From Proteles cristata cristata (taxonomy: Eukaryota > Chordata > Mammalia > Carnivora > Hyaenidae), in NCBI GenBank assembly GCA_017311185.1, contig JAESUZ010001712.1, forward strand, positions 1,488,001 to 1,552,000: DNA of 64,000 bases, given 5' to 3'. The position numbers and the translations under genes are program-made. This document shows, piece by piece, positions 23,236 to 35,749 of the stretch. Below the pieces are notes generated by a model. That model ran no database searches and was not told where the DNA came from. It saw only the letters and a list, made by a program, of their open reading frames with translations. Every line of letters begins with the position of its first letter. Position 1 is the stretch's first letter.

Positions 23236-23525
23236 GAGTATGGAGAATGGATTGGAAAGGGGGTGAAAGAGAATGTTGGAGGAAATTTATTGGTCCAGGG
23301 AAGAGATGACAGTACCCCGAATTAGGATGGCCATAATGGCTAGAAAAGAGAAGGTGATGGCAGCCATTAGCAAAAGTTAGCTAGGACCTGTTCAGTAGGA
23401 CTTGATGATTGCTGACCAAGATTCAGGAATCCCAGAGACCACCAAGGCTTTGAGAAAGGAAAGAAGTAGGGATTCGGTGGAAATGTAAAACACAAAGAAT
23501 TCTGTATTTGAGAGTTTTCCCTTAC

Positions 23526-24300
23526 TCATTTATTCAAATGCTCTCTGAGCATTTGCGAAGCGCCAGCTTCTCTGATAGGCTCTGGGGATATAATAGTGAA
23601 TAAAACAGATAAGGTCTGTGTTCTCAAAAAGCTTACAGTCTAGAGAAAACAACTCAAAGAAATAACTGCTGTAAGCTACTGTTATAAGTTGAATCGTGTC
23701 CCCTAAAAAGATATGCTGAGGTCCTAACTCCCAGTACCTGTGAATGTGAACTTACTTGGAAATAAGATCTTTGCAGATGTAATCAAGATAAGACAAGGTC
23801 ATTAGGGTGGGGCTTACAAGAAGAGAAGAGACATGGGGGAGAAGTCCACATAAAGAGGGAAGCAGGTTTGGAGGGATGAATCGGCAACCAAGAATTGGCG
23901 AAATCAACAGAAGGTAGGAAAAGACAAGGATCCTCCCCTAAGGCCTTCACAAAGAGCATGGCCCTGCTCAGACCTTGATTTCAGACATCTGGCCTCTAGA
24001 ACCGTGAAAGAATAAATTCCTGTTGTTTTAAGCCACCCAGTTTGTGGTAATTTGTTATAGGAGCCCTATGAAATTAACACAGCTACCAGGGGCAGCACAT
24101 AGTAGGAGAGCCTCAAGTAGAGTGTTCAGGAAAGGAATCTCACAAGAAAATGACATTTAAGCTTACATTAAAAGAATGTAGAGGATTCAGTCAGTGGGAG
24201 AGGCATAGGAGGTGTTCTAAGTGGTAACTCTGGCATGAGCAAACATTTGGAGGCAGGAGAGAGCATGATGGAGGAACTGAAGGAGCCCTAAATAGCTGAA
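23526..24300 (-). repeat. L2 LINE 3' region (antisense), split by a solo LTR
   Basis: Left part 23526-23679 ('gctctggggatataatagtg', 'tctcaaaaagcttacagtct') and right part 24087-24300 ('gtggtaactctggcatgagc') are consecutive reverse-complement L2 pieces. The LTR at 23680-24081 sits between them. Confidence 0.7.
23680..24081 (+). mobile_element. Solo LTR, MaLR/MLT1-like, 402 bp
   Basis: It starts TGTTATAAG and ends TTAACACA (TG...CA), and is flanked by a perfect 5-bp duplication GCTAC (23675-23679 and 24082-24086). Internal phrases 'ggaaataagatctttgcag', 'ccttgatttcagacatctgg' and 'taagccacccagtttgtgg' are typical of this LTR class. There is no internal viral region. Confidence 0.85.
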
Positions 24301-25324
24301 GTCCAAAGGGGGAAGTAACAGAAATGAAGCTGAAGCAGCAGGGTCTAAGTTATGAAAGAGCACAGAGAATGAATTAAATAAAATCACTAATGTAACATAA
24401 AAATAAAGAGCAACTTTCTTGGAAAGATTTTTTTATTTGGGGGCTTCTTTTGTGTATTTGCTTCTGTTTTTTAAATGTTGAGGGATTTTTCAGTTTCTTC
24501 TGGTGGCATGCGGTAAGAAGATTGGGATTTAGAAGTAGCATAGAATGGTCTAGAAGAGATCCAGTTTTCTGTAGCACATTCCAGCAATGGGGTAGACAGT
24601 ACTAGGAAGGCGAGAGGCAAAAAATAATAAATAATAAAAATAAGAGAGAAGAGAATAAGAAGCACCTTGTGGCAGATGTGACTTAGGAATTTCAGACATT
24701 GTAATGTCTAGTATTGAATTTTCTATTATCTTCTCCCTCACTCATAAAGCTCCCATGAGTTTTGTTTACATATTTACATAAAGCAAATATATGGTAACTT
24801 TGTTCTAGCCCAGCTCTGAAGAAAGCAGGGAGGTTCATGTCCACCTTTGGGGGAAAATGGACAATGGAAGGTTGAAAATACAAGAAGATTCAAAGAAGTA
24901 ACAACAGGGAAACCCAAAGTAAGAGTTCAAAGCAAGAAGTGACAGGCAAGGATCAGGATATGTAAGAACCCACCAAGAAAATCAAGAACATAAAAAAATC
25001 AATAGTAAAATTTTTAAAACAAAAAGAAATCAAGAATACTCAGGAAGATTTGAGACAAGTCTGAATTTCCTATAGTCAGCTTGGAATGGGGATATTGGCT
25101 ATTATATTTGGATGCTAAAAGAAAGGATTATATTCAAAAGGTAGGTAGGGGCTAGAGGACACTCAGATTACACTGTGAAAATTACACCAATATCTGCAAC
25201 ATAGAAGGCTGATAGGAGACAGCAGGCCAGATTTCACTCCTAATAAAACTTTCAAGTTTCTGGTGGGTTAAGAATAAGGAAGAAGAGATAAACCAACCCA
25301 CATGCTGTAAGAATAGACTAATAT
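24301..25324. other. No gene seen
   Basis: No recognised repeat. Reverse frames of 63-67 codons at 24374-24883 overlap one another and are not supported. Confidence 0.5.
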
Positions 25325-25490
25325 TAATAATGGTAATAGTAATATAAGTGTCATTGAGCACTTACCATGTGCTAAGCATGGTTCAATGTATGTATTATTT
25401 CAGAGATGCATAGATTAGCCAAAGAGCAGGGAGCCTAAGCAACTTGTATAAAGTCACAAAGTGTGCAAATTCCTTAGGTGACTTCCAGTT
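25325..25490 (-). repeat. MIR SINE fragment (antisense)
   Basis: 'gtcattgagcacttaccatg', 'tgctaagcatggttcaatgt', 'caacttgtataaagtcacaa' follow reverse-complement MIR. Confidence 0.6.
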
Positions 25491-26879
25491 ATCCTTTCAA
25501 ATCTATTCTCCACTTCATGGTAATAGAGTTTGAATTAGACATGTGGTTCACCATCTAGAGGCTACATTTCCCATTCTACCTTGCATGTAGGAGTGACTGT
25601 GCTGGGAAAAAGAACAGCAGACCAAAGACTGCTTTCTTTAGAAAAGCTGCTTGTAAGCTTGACCCTTGCTTGGCTGGCATCTGGGAATTTGACTGATAAA
25701 TAGTTCCCTACATCAATATAAAACTTTCCCCAATGGTAAGAGTGCCTAAACTATACAAACCATATGGTTTATGCCAACCACCTGCTTTCCTTATGAGGAT
25801 ATGAAATTTTAATATGTGCAAAGCAGAGAATGCCTCAAAAAAAACTATGGGTGCTGAGTTGCTGGTGAACTTCCTTGTAGACACGTGTTGTCACAACTCA
25901 TTGCTGGAAGAATTAAGCACATCCTATGTGACTCCCCTAGGAGAGGACTCTTGGAAGTTTGTGCCTGATTTTCTCCAGAATTCACCCCATGTGTCTTTTC
26001 CCTTTGCCAAGTTTGCATTGCTTCCTTTTGCTGTAAAAAACCATAACCATGAGCTTGAGTCCAGTGACTCATATATCCTGAGTCCTGTGAGCCTGCCTAG
26101 TAAGTCACTGAACCCGAGGGTGGTGACATAAAAACATAAGTTTTTGTCAATGAAATGTGAGTAAAACTGATATTGTAATTTTACTTTTACTTGCCAAAAA
26201 AGATATTTTTCCCTCCATTTCTAGTGCTTCACCTTTCTGTGGATTAGAAACAAATGCTGTAGTGAATCAGCTTTATTCATGCAGAATAGAATAGTATCCA
26301 CAGCTGGATGTCCAATGTGGTAGACAGTAGCCATCAGTGTGCAATTAATTTTAATTTTAAATTCACTAAAATTATGTAAAACCAAAAATTTGGGTCTTCA
26401 ATTTCACATATGCTAGTGTCTATCGTACTGACCAGTGCAAATACATTCTTGGCATTGCAGACATTTCTAACAGATAGCCCTGCCTTTTAGGTTAGCGCAG
26501 CAAAGAGGTAAATGGAACCTTGGTTACTAAATGATCTCACAGAGCTGAATAGACTCACCATCCTGGATCATCAACAGTTACTGGACTGTTAGATGATAAG
26601 AAAATATACTGCTATCTTAGTTAAGCAACTATATTTCAGTATATTCTTGTTACAGAAGCTTATCCTATACTCTAACATAGCTCCTTAATTATTAACCAAG
26701 GATGAAAAACATGCATAAAGCAAAGTGACTGTGCAGGACAGGAGCAGATTCAGAATATCTAAGTGGCACAGCTTTCTTTGGTATCCAGGTCTTTAATCAG
26801 GGAACATGCCAGTTGGTAGCATTGCCTTTATGAGGTAGAGTCTTCCAGGATCTCAAAAGTTCAGTTCTTGCTCTCTCAT
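25491..26879. other. No gene seen
   Basis: The 105-codon frame at 25814-26131 has a 75-codon frame on the opposite strand and no recognisable family. I see no confident repeat. Confidence 0.5.
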
Positions 26880-27101
26880 ACCCTGTTGTATTATCATTCA
26901 GGAAAAATTTACACAAACAATGTATGAACTTCCTTCTAATCCAAGCATTTAATTCTATAAATTTCCGCATCAGTACTGCTTTAGCTTTGTCCCACAAAGT
27001 TTCATATGCTGCATTTCCATTTTCATTCAGTTCAATGTATTTTTTTTTATTTCTCTTGAGACTCATTTGACCCATGGATTGTTCAGAAGCATGTTCTTTC
27101 A

Positions 27102-27290
27102 GGGCGCCTGGGTGGCTCAGTCAGTTAAGCATCTGACTTCGGCTTGGGTCACTCGGGCTCTGTGCTGATGGCTAGCTCCAATTCTGGAGCCTGTCTTCGG
27201 ATTCTGTGTCTCCCTCTCTCTCTGACCCTGTTCATACTGTCTCTGTCTCTTTCTCTCTCTCAAAAATAAATAAAAATTTTTTTTTTAAAA
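27102..27290 (+). mobile_element. CAN-SINE with internal deletion
   Basis: Head 'gggcgcctgggtggctcagt'; the B-box region is shortened, with 'gggtcactcgggctctgtgc' lacking the usual 'catgatctc...gttcga' segment. Flanks 'agaagcatgttcttt' and 'tgaagcgtgttcttt' (27291-27305) form the target-site duplication. Confidence 0.88.
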
Positions 27291-27995
27291 TGAAGCGTGT
27301 TCTTTAGGTTCCAAGTGTTCGGAGATTTTTAAACCATCTCTCTGATACCCATTTCTAATTTGATAACACGTGGCCAGAGAACATACTTTATATGATTTCA
27401 ATTCTTTAAAATTTGTTGAGATTTATTTTATGTCCCAGGATATGGTCTATCTTGGTATATGTTCCATGGGTTCTTGAAAAGAATATATATTCTATTGCTG
27501 TTAGGTAAAGTGTTTTATATGGAAATTAGCACCTGTTGGTAGAGCTCTTCTATACCCTTGATAATTTTTTCTCTAGTTGTTTTGTTGACTGTTGAGAGGC
27601 GTATTGATGTTACCAACTAGAATAGTGAATTTGTCTATTTTTCCTTTTACTTCTCTTAGTTTTTGCTTCATATATTTTGCAGTTCTGTTAAAAGGATGAA
27701 CACACAGTTGGGATTACTAAGTATTCTTGGTGGCTTGATGCTTTTATCATTATGTAATAATCGTCTCTGTCCTTAGTAATTTTCTTCTAAGTCTACTTTA
27801 TCTGTTATTAATACACTTACTTCTCTCTTTCGTTTAAGATCTGCATAGTATATATTTTCTATCCTTTTACTTTTAACCTACTAATATCATTTGAAATATT
27901 TGAAGTGAGTTTCTTAAACAACACATAGTTGAGACACATTTTTAAATATATAGTGTGAATCTCTGTCTTTAATTGGTATGTTTAAATCATTTATA

Positions 27996-28171
27996 GGGGT
28001 GCCTGGGCCAGCTTTGATTCAGGTCATGATCTCACCATTTGTGAGCTCAAGCCCCACATTGTGCTCAGAGCCTGGAGCCTGCTTCAGACTCTGTGTCTCC
28101 CTTTCTCTCTGCCCCTCCCCTGCTGGCACTTGGTCTCTCTCTCTCTCTCTCAAAAATAAACATTAAACATT
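27996..28171 (+). mobile_element. CAN-SINE with a shortened head
   Basis: 'ggggtgcctgggccagcttt' runs directly into 'gattcaggtcatgatctcac', skipping part of the A-box region. The body, CT tract and 'caaaaataaacattaaac' tail are present. Confidence 0.85.
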
Positions 28172-28556
28172 TTTAATTATTTAATGTAATTGTTAATATG
28201 TTAAGCCTCAATTCTGTCATTTTTTTTACTTTATGTTTGATCTCTGTTTTCTTTTTCCTGCCTTCCAGTAGGTTACTTGAACATTTTTAGAATTCCATTT
28301 TGATTTACCTGTAAGTCTCTTTGTAGAGCTCCTTTAGTGTTTTCTCTATGCATTCATTACATTATATACATATCATTGATCAGAGTCCACTGGTGTCAAC
28401 ATTTTACTAGTTTGAGTGAAAGATAGAAATTTTCTCTTTATACCCCTTTACTTTTCTCATTTATCATTGTTTCCTCTCCACACATTGAGAACCACATTAG
28501 ATAGTTATCATTTTTTCTTCAACAATCAAATGTAATTTTAAAAACAATAGAGGGAA

Positions 28557-28800
28557 GGGGCGCCTGGGTGGCTTAGTCGGTTAAGCGTCCAACTTTCGCT
28601 TAGGTCATGATTTCGCGGTTTGTGGGTTCGAGCCCCGCGTCGGGCTCTGTACTGACTGCCAGCTCAGAGCCTGGAGCCTGTTTCAGAGGCTGTGATTCCC
28701 TCTCTTTCTGACCCACCCCTGCTCACGCTGTCTTTTTCTCTCTCTCTCTCCTAGAAATAAATAAAACATTAAAAATTAAAAAAAAATAAAAAGAATATTT
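28557..28800 (+). mobile_element. CAN-SINE, 'cttaggtcatg / ctgactgccagc' subfamily
   Basis: Same diagnostic words as the copy at 23013, ending 'cctagaaataaataaaac' and an A-rich tail. Flanks 'aaaacaatagaggga' (28541-28555) and 'aaaagcaatagaggga' just after the tail are the target-site duplication. Confidence 0.92.
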
Positions 28801-29400
28801 AAAAAAGCAATAGAGGGAAAATCTATTGTATTCAACCATTTCTTTTTCTTCTTTTCTTTTTTCTTTTGCCTTTCCATGTTCTATCTTCCTTTCTGATGTT
28901 CTAAGATTCCTCCTTTTACCATTTCTGTTTTGTTTATTGTTTAATCATTCTTTTAGTGTAGGTGTGCTGGTGAAAATTTTTTTTAGTTTTGCATCATCTG
29001 AGAATGACTCGATTTCCCCTTCATTCCTGAAGGATATTTTCACGAAATATAGAATTCTGGATTGACAGTTCTTTTTTTTTTTTTTCAGTACTTATAAAAT
29101 GTTGTGTCACTCCCTTCCTCTGTTTTATGGTTTCAGGTAAGAAATCTGCTTGTCACTTAAATTTTGTTGTTTTCCTATAGGCAATGATAATATGTCATTT
29201 CTTTCTGGGGTTGGGGAGCCTCATTACAGTCTCATGAGAGTGGGAGTCTAGGCTTCTCACTTGCTATCAACTAGAAAAGGTGTACTAAGACAAGAGGTAT
29301 TTTTGTGGTATTTGACTGGAGTCTAGTGGCTATTATCTAAAAGTTTTCTGTCTTATGATACTGTCCCTTCACTAGACCTTTGGCTAAAAGATCAAATTTT

Positions 29401-29925
29401 TCTCATGACTTTTTTTTTTATCTGCACTAATTGGCATTTTCTGAGTTGCTGCTTTCTTCAGTATTGAGTCTGAAATATATGAGTCAGAAAGAAAACCCAA
29501 AGAATTCACCATCAGGTCATTCCTCAGATCCTAAGGTCCCTAGTTGAATCAGCCTCTTCTCTCTACAGTGTCTTCTTATGTTTGTTTTATACATAATATC
29601 CAGGGCTTTTGTGATACTTAGTGAGAGGAGCAGGGGAAAGTATGTCTATTCCCTCTTCCTGGAAGCAGAATATGTATTCTATTATCAGGTACTCTTCGCT
29701 CTTAACCCAAAATCAAATTTGCAAGGTCACATCTTCATCATGCAAAGCATATGCCAGTACCATTCTAATGGCTGTCAGCCTTTCATTTCCTCACAAGGAC
29801 ATATGGAAATAATACTCATAAAGTAAAAACAATATCAAACCAAAATTTAAAATCTATAATGCATAATAGGTATCAATCATATATTACAAGTTCAAATATA
29901 ATTATTGTGGATAATATTTCATATA
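29401..29925. other. No gene seen
   Basis: AT-rich sequence. The 82-codon frame at 29578-29826 and the 63-codon frame overlapping it resemble no family. Confidence 0.5.
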
Positions 29926-29928
29926 TGA

Positions 29929-30143
29929 GGGATGCCTGGGTAGCTCAGTTGGTTAAGCGTCCAACTTTGGCTCAGGTCATGATCTCACACCTCTTGAGTT
30001 TGAGCCCCACGTTGGGCTCTGGGCTGACATCCCAGAGCCTGGAGCCTGCTTCAGATTCTGTGTCTCCCTCTCTCTCTCTGCCCTTCCCCCACTTGCACTC
30101 TGTCTTTCTCTCTCTGTCTCAAAACTAAACATTGAAAATTTTT
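29929..30143 (+). mobile_element. CAN-SINE
   Basis: 'gggatgcctgggtagctcag', B box 'gtttgagccccacgttggg', body 'cctgcttcagattctgtgtc', CT tract and tail 'caaaactaaacattgaaaat'. Confidence 0.9.
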
Positions 30144-31355
30144 TTCCATAAATTAAAGTGGTATTCTTTTCATTTCTGGTAATTCCTTTTTGCCCCATGA
30201 CCCTTCCCCAACTCAAACTTAAGATTTTTAAGGCATCTACTATTTCCAAAGAGAAGAGATGTATGAAAAAGTAGATCTTTTTTATTTTTAGTTGTGAAAG
30301 CCTGATCTTTTGAGTATATGGCAAAAAGTATGTATTACCAAGTGGACTGGAGAAAATGCATGATTACATAAAATCCAGTTTTTCCTATGCTAGAGGAGAT
30401 ACCATGTATCTCCTTTAACTGTGGAAGATAGGGAGTCATAAGATAGAAAAACAAGAAAGTTACTTGTTAGTAAATATATATCAGAAGGGCATCTAAATGT
30501 GTGTGTGTGTGAAGGTCACAAGTAAGAATAGCTTGGAGAGGCCTTGGGACAGGACAGTGCAGAGACCAAAGCAATGCTGTATCTGATGAATGAATATCAA
30601 TTTATATTCAGCACCTTGTGAACAGAGAACAGAGAGAAGATGGCTTGTCCCCACCCCTGTCTTACCCACTAGGAAGTATCGGTGCTCCTGGGACTGACTT
30701 TCAACTTGGAAGGTATATGGGCATTAGGGGTTTAGAGCCTAAACTGACTAAAGAATTTAGTCAAACTTAATTTGGCTGAGGTTAAACTTATAAAATGAGA
30801 GATTGATATAGAACTTATATTCAGTTAAAAAAAATAGACAAGGTTTATATACCTGTGTTGAGAGCCTGCATCTACAGAATAATAAAATGATAAAGAAATG
30901 TTGGCAAACTACCAGAAATATTCAAATAACAGTTTGTTTTTCTAGTAGAGTTAGTAGACTAAGTACATTTTAACAAATAAATTAATGAAACTTTTCTTTA
31001 GCATATCCACAAACTTTTCAGTTGGTAATAAAACTCTATTCAGGGTAATAATAATTAACCACAAAATGCCATAAAGACTAAGAGGTAGTTTTGATGTAGC
31101 AACAATTCAGGTTTTAGAAATCTCCATCCTTTGAAAAAAGAGCCACAAAGAAAAATGAAAATTAAGAGTTTTATAGTAAGAATCAAATACTCTGTTTAGA
31201 AAAAAGCAGTAATAATTGTCACGGGCCTAACACATCATTCACTTTATAATTAAAGGCATTGATTAAATTTAATTAGGTAGCAGTTGAACCACTGCCACAG
31301 ATAAAGTGGTTACAGGAATTTTTACATCTTTATGAAATGCTATAGACCAAGAAAA
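30144..31355. other. No gene seen
   Basis: AT-rich non-coding sequence without a confidently recognised repeat. A short (TG)n lies near 30499-30512. Confidence 0.5.
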
Positions 31356-32775
31356 GGAACTATAAACATATCTCATTTAATTGCACTTCAAAGACATTGC
31401 ATTTTTTTTAAATTGAAGATTCATGGGAACCCTGCATTGCGCAAGTATGTTGGCACTATTTTTCCAACAGCTCTTGTTCATGTCTCTGTGTCCTATCGAT
31501 AAATATTGTGTGTGTTCTAACTGCTCCACCAACCAGTCACTCCCTGTGTCTCTTCCTCTCCTTTGGCTTCCTTATTCCCTGAGATACAACGATATTGAAA
31601 TTAGGCCAATTAATAACCCTATTATGGTCTTGTAACTGTTTAAGTGAAAGGAAATATCACATGTCTCTCATGTTAAATAAAAAACTAAAAGTGATTATGT
31701 TTAGTGAGGAAGGCATGTAGAAAGCCAAGATAAGCTAAAAACTAAGCTTCTTGTGTCAAACAGCCAAGCTGTGAATGCAAAGGAAAAGTTCTTGAAGGAA
31801 ATTAAAAGTGCTACTCCAATGAACACACAAATGATAAGAAAGTAAAACAGCCTCACTGACATTATGGAAGAAGTTTTAATGGTCTAGATAGCAGTTCAAA
31901 TCAGCCACAACATTCCCTTAAACCAAAGCCTAATCTACAGCAAGGCTCTAAGTCTCTTCAATTCTCCTGCGAGGAGATGAAGCTGCAGAAGAAAAGTTGG
32001 AAGCTAGAAGAGGTTGGTTCATGAGTTTTTAGGAAAGAAGCTATCTCTATAATATAAAAGTGCAAAATGAAGCAGCAAGTGCTGATGTAGAAGCTGCAGC
32101 AAGTTATCTAGAAGCTCTAACTAAGATAATCAATGAAGGTGACTATCCTAAAAAACAGATTCTCAATGTAGGTGAAACAGCCTTACATTGGAAGAAGATG
32201 CCATTTAGGACTTTCATAGCTGGAGAGGAGAAGTCAATGCCTAACCTCAAAGCTTCAAAGGACAGGTTGACTCTCTGGTTAGTGGCTAATGCAGGTGATG
32301 ACTTCAAGTTGAAGCCAATGCTCATTCTGAAAGTCCTAGGGCCCTTAAAAGTTATGCTAAATACTCTGCCTATACTATAAATATGATACAATAAAGTCTG
32401 GCTGACGGTACATCTGTGTACAACATGGTTTACTGAATATTTTAAGCCACTGTTAAAAAACAGTGCTCAGAAAAAGACATTCTTTTCAAAATATGACTAC
32501 TCATTGACAGTGCACTGGTCACCCAAGAACTCTGACAGAATTAATGTTGTTCTCATGGTTACTAACATCTCATCCATTCTCTGGTCCATGGATCAAGAAG
32601 TAATTTCAACTTTCAAGCTTTCTTGTCTAAGAAATATCTTTCACAAGGCTATGGCTGCCACAAATAGTGATTCTTCTGATGGATCTGGACAGAGTAAATT
32701 GAAAACCTGGAAAGGCTGCACCACTCTAGATGCCATTAAGAATCAGAGCTGTAGTCATTAAGACAGTACAGTACT

Positions 32776-33002
32776 AGGGGCGCCCGGGTGGCTTAGTCGG
32801 TTAAGCGTCCGACTTTTGCTCAGGTCATGATCTCTCGGTTCGTGGATTCGAGCCCCGCATCGGGCTCTGTGCTGACTGCCAGCTCAGAGCCTGGAGCCTG
32901 TTTCAGTCTGTGACTCCCTCTCTCTCTGACCTTCCCCTGTTCACGCTGTCTCTCTCTCTCTCCTAGAAATAAATAAAACATTAAAAAAAATTAAAAAAAA
33001 AA
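32776..33002 (+). mobile_element. CAN-SINE nested in L1 in Tigger1
   Basis: Subfamily with 'ggcttagtcgg', 'ctgactgccagctcag' and 'cctagaaataaataaaac'. Exact 11-bp duplication 'agtacagtact' at 32765-32775 and 33003-33013. Confidence 0.95.
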
Positions 33003-33611
33003 AGTACAGTACTGGCACAAAAACAGACACAGAAATCAATGGAACAGAATAGAGAACTCAAAAATTGACCCACAAATGTATGGCCGACTAACCTTCAACA
33101 AAGCAGGGAAGAATATCCAATGGAAAAAAAGACAATCCCTTCAGCAAATGGTATTGGGAAAACTGAACATTGACATGCAGAAGAATGAATCTGGAGTACT
33201 TTCTTACACCATACACAAAAATAAACTCAAAATGGGTGAAAGACCTAAATTAAGACCAAAAAAAACCACATCAAAATCCTAGAGAAAAATACAGGCAACA
33301 ATCTCTTTGACCTTGGACACAGCAAGTTCTTACTAGATATGTCTCCAGAGGCAAGGGAAACAAAAGCAAAAATGAAGTATTGGGACCTCATCAAGATAAA
33401 AAGTTTCTGCACAGCAAAGGAAACAATCAATAAAACTAAAAGGCAACCAATGGAATGAGGGAAGATATTTGCAAATGACATATCAGATAAAGGGTTAGTA
33501 TCCAAAATCTATAAAGAACTTTTCAAACTCAACACCCCAGAAAACAAATAATCTAAAGAAATGAGCAAAAGATATGAACAGACATTTTTCCAAAGAAGAC
33601 ATCCAGATGGG

Positions 33612-33822
33612 GGTGCCTGGGTGGCTCAGTCTTAGGTTAAGTTGTCAACTTTGGCTCAGGTCATCTCACACCTCATAGGTTCAAGCCCCGCATCGGGCTC
33701 TGTCCTAATAGCCCGGAGCCTGGAATGTGCTTCAAATTCTGCATCTGTCTCTCTGTCCCTCTCCCACTGTCTGTCTGTCTGTCTCTCTCTCAAAAATAAA
33801 CAAACACTAAAAGAAAGAAGAC
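33612..33822 (+). mobile_element. CAN-SINE nested in the same L1
   Basis: 'ggtgcctgggtggctcagtc' with a slightly altered A-box region, (CTGT)n in the pyrimidine tract, tail 'caaaaataaacaaacacta'. Target-site duplication 'agaagacatccaga' on both sides. Confidence 0.9.
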
Positions 33823-35312
33823 ATCCAGAGGGATATCAGACACAAGAAAAGATGCTCAACATCACTAATCATCAGGGAAATACAAATCAAAACTGCAATG
33901 AGATACCACCTCACACCTGTCAGAATCACTGAAATTAACAACTCAGGAAACAACAGATGTTGGTGAGGATGTGGAGAAAAGGGAACCCTTTTGCACTGCT
34001 GGTGGGAATGCAAACTGGTACAGCCACACTGGAAAACAGTGTGGAGGCTCCTCAAAAAATTAAAAATAGAGCTACCCTGTGACCCAGAAATTGCACTACT
34101 AGGAATTTATCCAACGGATACAAAAATGCTGATTCAAAGGGGCACATGCACTCCAATGTTTATAGCAGCACTATCAACAATAGCCAAAGTACAGAAAGAG
34201 CCCAAATGTCCATCAACTGATGAATGGATTAAGAAAATGTGATATGTACCTACAATGGAATATTATTCAGTGATCAAAAAGAATGAAATCTTGTCATTTG
34301 CAACATGGATGGAACTAGAATTTATTATGCTAAGTGAAAGAAATCAGCCAGAGAAAGATAGATATCATATGATTTCACTCATATGTGGAATTTAAGAAAC
34401 AAAACAGATGAACGTAGGGGAAGGGAAGCAAAAATTACATAAAAACAGAGAGGGAGGCAAACCATAAGAGACTCTTAAATACAGAGAACAAACTGAGGGT
34501 TGCTGGAGGGTGTTAGGTGGGGAAATTGGCTAAATGGGTGATGGGCATTAAAGAGGGCACTTGTTGGGATGAGCACTGAGTGTTATATGTAAGTGATGAA
34601 TGACTAAATTCTACTCCTGAAACCATTATTACACCATATGTTAACTAACTTGATTGAAGGAGGAGGAGGGCATTTGTGATTCATGGAAAGAGGTCAAAAT
34701 TTCAATATAAACAGGAGTTTGGAAGAAGTTGACTCCAGCCCTCATGGATGGCTTGGAGGGTTCAAGACTTTAGTGGAGGAAGTAGCTGCAGATATGGTGG
34801 AAACAAGCAAGAGAACTAGAACTAGATGTGGAGCCTGAAGATATGACTAAATTGCTGCAATCTCATGATAAAACTTGAACACATGAGAAGTTGCTTCTTA
34901 TGGATGAGCAAAGAAAGTGGTTTCTTGAGATGGAAACTACTCCCAGTGAGGATGCTGTGAAGATTGTTGAAATTACTACAAAGGATTTAGAATATGATAT
35001 AAAATTCATTGGTAAAGCAGCAGTTGGGTTTGAGATGACTGACTCCAATTTTGAAAGAAGTTCTCCTGTGGGTAAAATGCTATCAAACAGCATCATCTGC
35101 TACAAAGAATCAGTTTGGGAGAGTGAGTCCATTGAGGCAGCAAACTTCATTGTTATATTATTTTAAGAAATTGCCACAACCATACCAGCCTTCAGCAACC
35201 ACCATCCCAATCACTTAGCAACCATCAACATCCAGGCAAGACCCTTCACCAGCAAAAAGACTTGAAAAAGATTATTGAAGGCTCAGATAATGGTTAGCAT
35301 CTTTTTAGCAAT

Positions 35313-35596
35313 AAGTTTTTTTTTTAAGGGCACAAGTGAGCAAGGGGTGGAGAGAAAGGGCCAGGGGGAGGGGGGTGGGGGGGGCGGTTAAAGAATCCCA
35401 CAAGGGGAAGAGAAGAAGATAGATAGAGAGAAAGGAAAGGAGGGTGGGACAGGGAGGGAGGGAGGGAGAGAGAGAGAGAGAGAGAGAGAGGAGTAGGGCT
35501 GGTGCTCACCCAATGTGGGCCTTGAACTCACGAACCATGAGATCATGACCTGAGCGGAGGTTAGATGCTTAACCAACTGAGCCACTCAGGCACCCC
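35313..35596 (-). mobile_element. CAN-SINE (antisense) with expanded purine tract
   Basis: It reads in reverse: T-run, a long GA/GGGA-rich tract (35340-35490), 'catgagatcatgacctgagc' and 'gagccactcaggcacccc' at the right end. The duplication 'agcaataag' flanks it. The purine tract is about 100 bp longer than in other copies. Confidence 0.9.
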
Positions 35597-35749
35597 AGCA
35601 ATAAGCATTTTTTAATTAAAGTATATACATTGTTGCTTTATATACTGGGAAGCCAAAAAATTCATCTGACTTGCTTTACTGACATATGTTATTGAGGCAG
35701 TCTACAACCCAACCTGCAGGATCTCTGAGATGTACCTGTATATCCACCT

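Larger units (their letters stand above)
26880..29400 (-). repeat. Ancient L1-type LINE (antisense) with three SINE insertions
   Basis: T-rich text with well-known reverse-strand LINE phrases: 'tgtcccaggatatggtctat', 'gaatatatattctattgctg', 'gtttcttaaacaacacatag', 'tctgtctttaattggtatg' and 'ggatattttcacgaaatata'. SINEs interrupt it at 27102, 27996 and 28557. The subfamily is not assigned; the ends are soft. Confidence 0.65.
32746..34655 (+). mobile_element. 5'-truncated L1 inserted in Tigger1
   Basis: It begins inside L1 ORF2 ('agctgtagtcattaagacag', then 'ggcacaaaaacagacacag') and runs through the ORF2 end and 3' UTR ('gggatgagcactgagtgtta') to a degraded purine tail near 34650. It corresponds to 56930-58310 of the long L1 here. 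Two SINEs are nested in it. Surviving frames (33076-33282, 33991-34242) are fragments. Confidence 0.88.
31624..35297 (+). pseudogene. Broken Tigger1 transposase (DDE, CENP-B/jerky-like)
   Basis: The start-like ATG at 31624 meets a stop three codons later. Coding relics follow in several frames: 32060-32380 ([40 protein letters not shown]), 32504-32761 (SSDGSGQSKLKTWKG) and, after the nested insertions, 34891-35166 ([35 protein letters not shown]). Stops, frameshifts and a 1.9-kb insertion abolish function. The last coding motif, before TAG at 35295, is the basic 'SPAKRLE'-like region. Confidence 0.85.
31360..35745 (+). mobile_element. Tigger1-like DNA transposon (pogo/Tc1-mariner superfamily), interrupted
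   Basis: Tigger1-type sequence lies in three pieces (31360-32745, 34656-35312, 35597-35745) separated by a nested L1 with SINEs and by an inverted SINE. Non-coding ends match the family: 'aattgaagattcatgggaac', 'ttttccaacagctcttgttc' on the left and 'aggatctctgagatgtacct' at the right terminal repeat. The left terminal repeat is degraded. It is dead. Confidence 0.88.
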
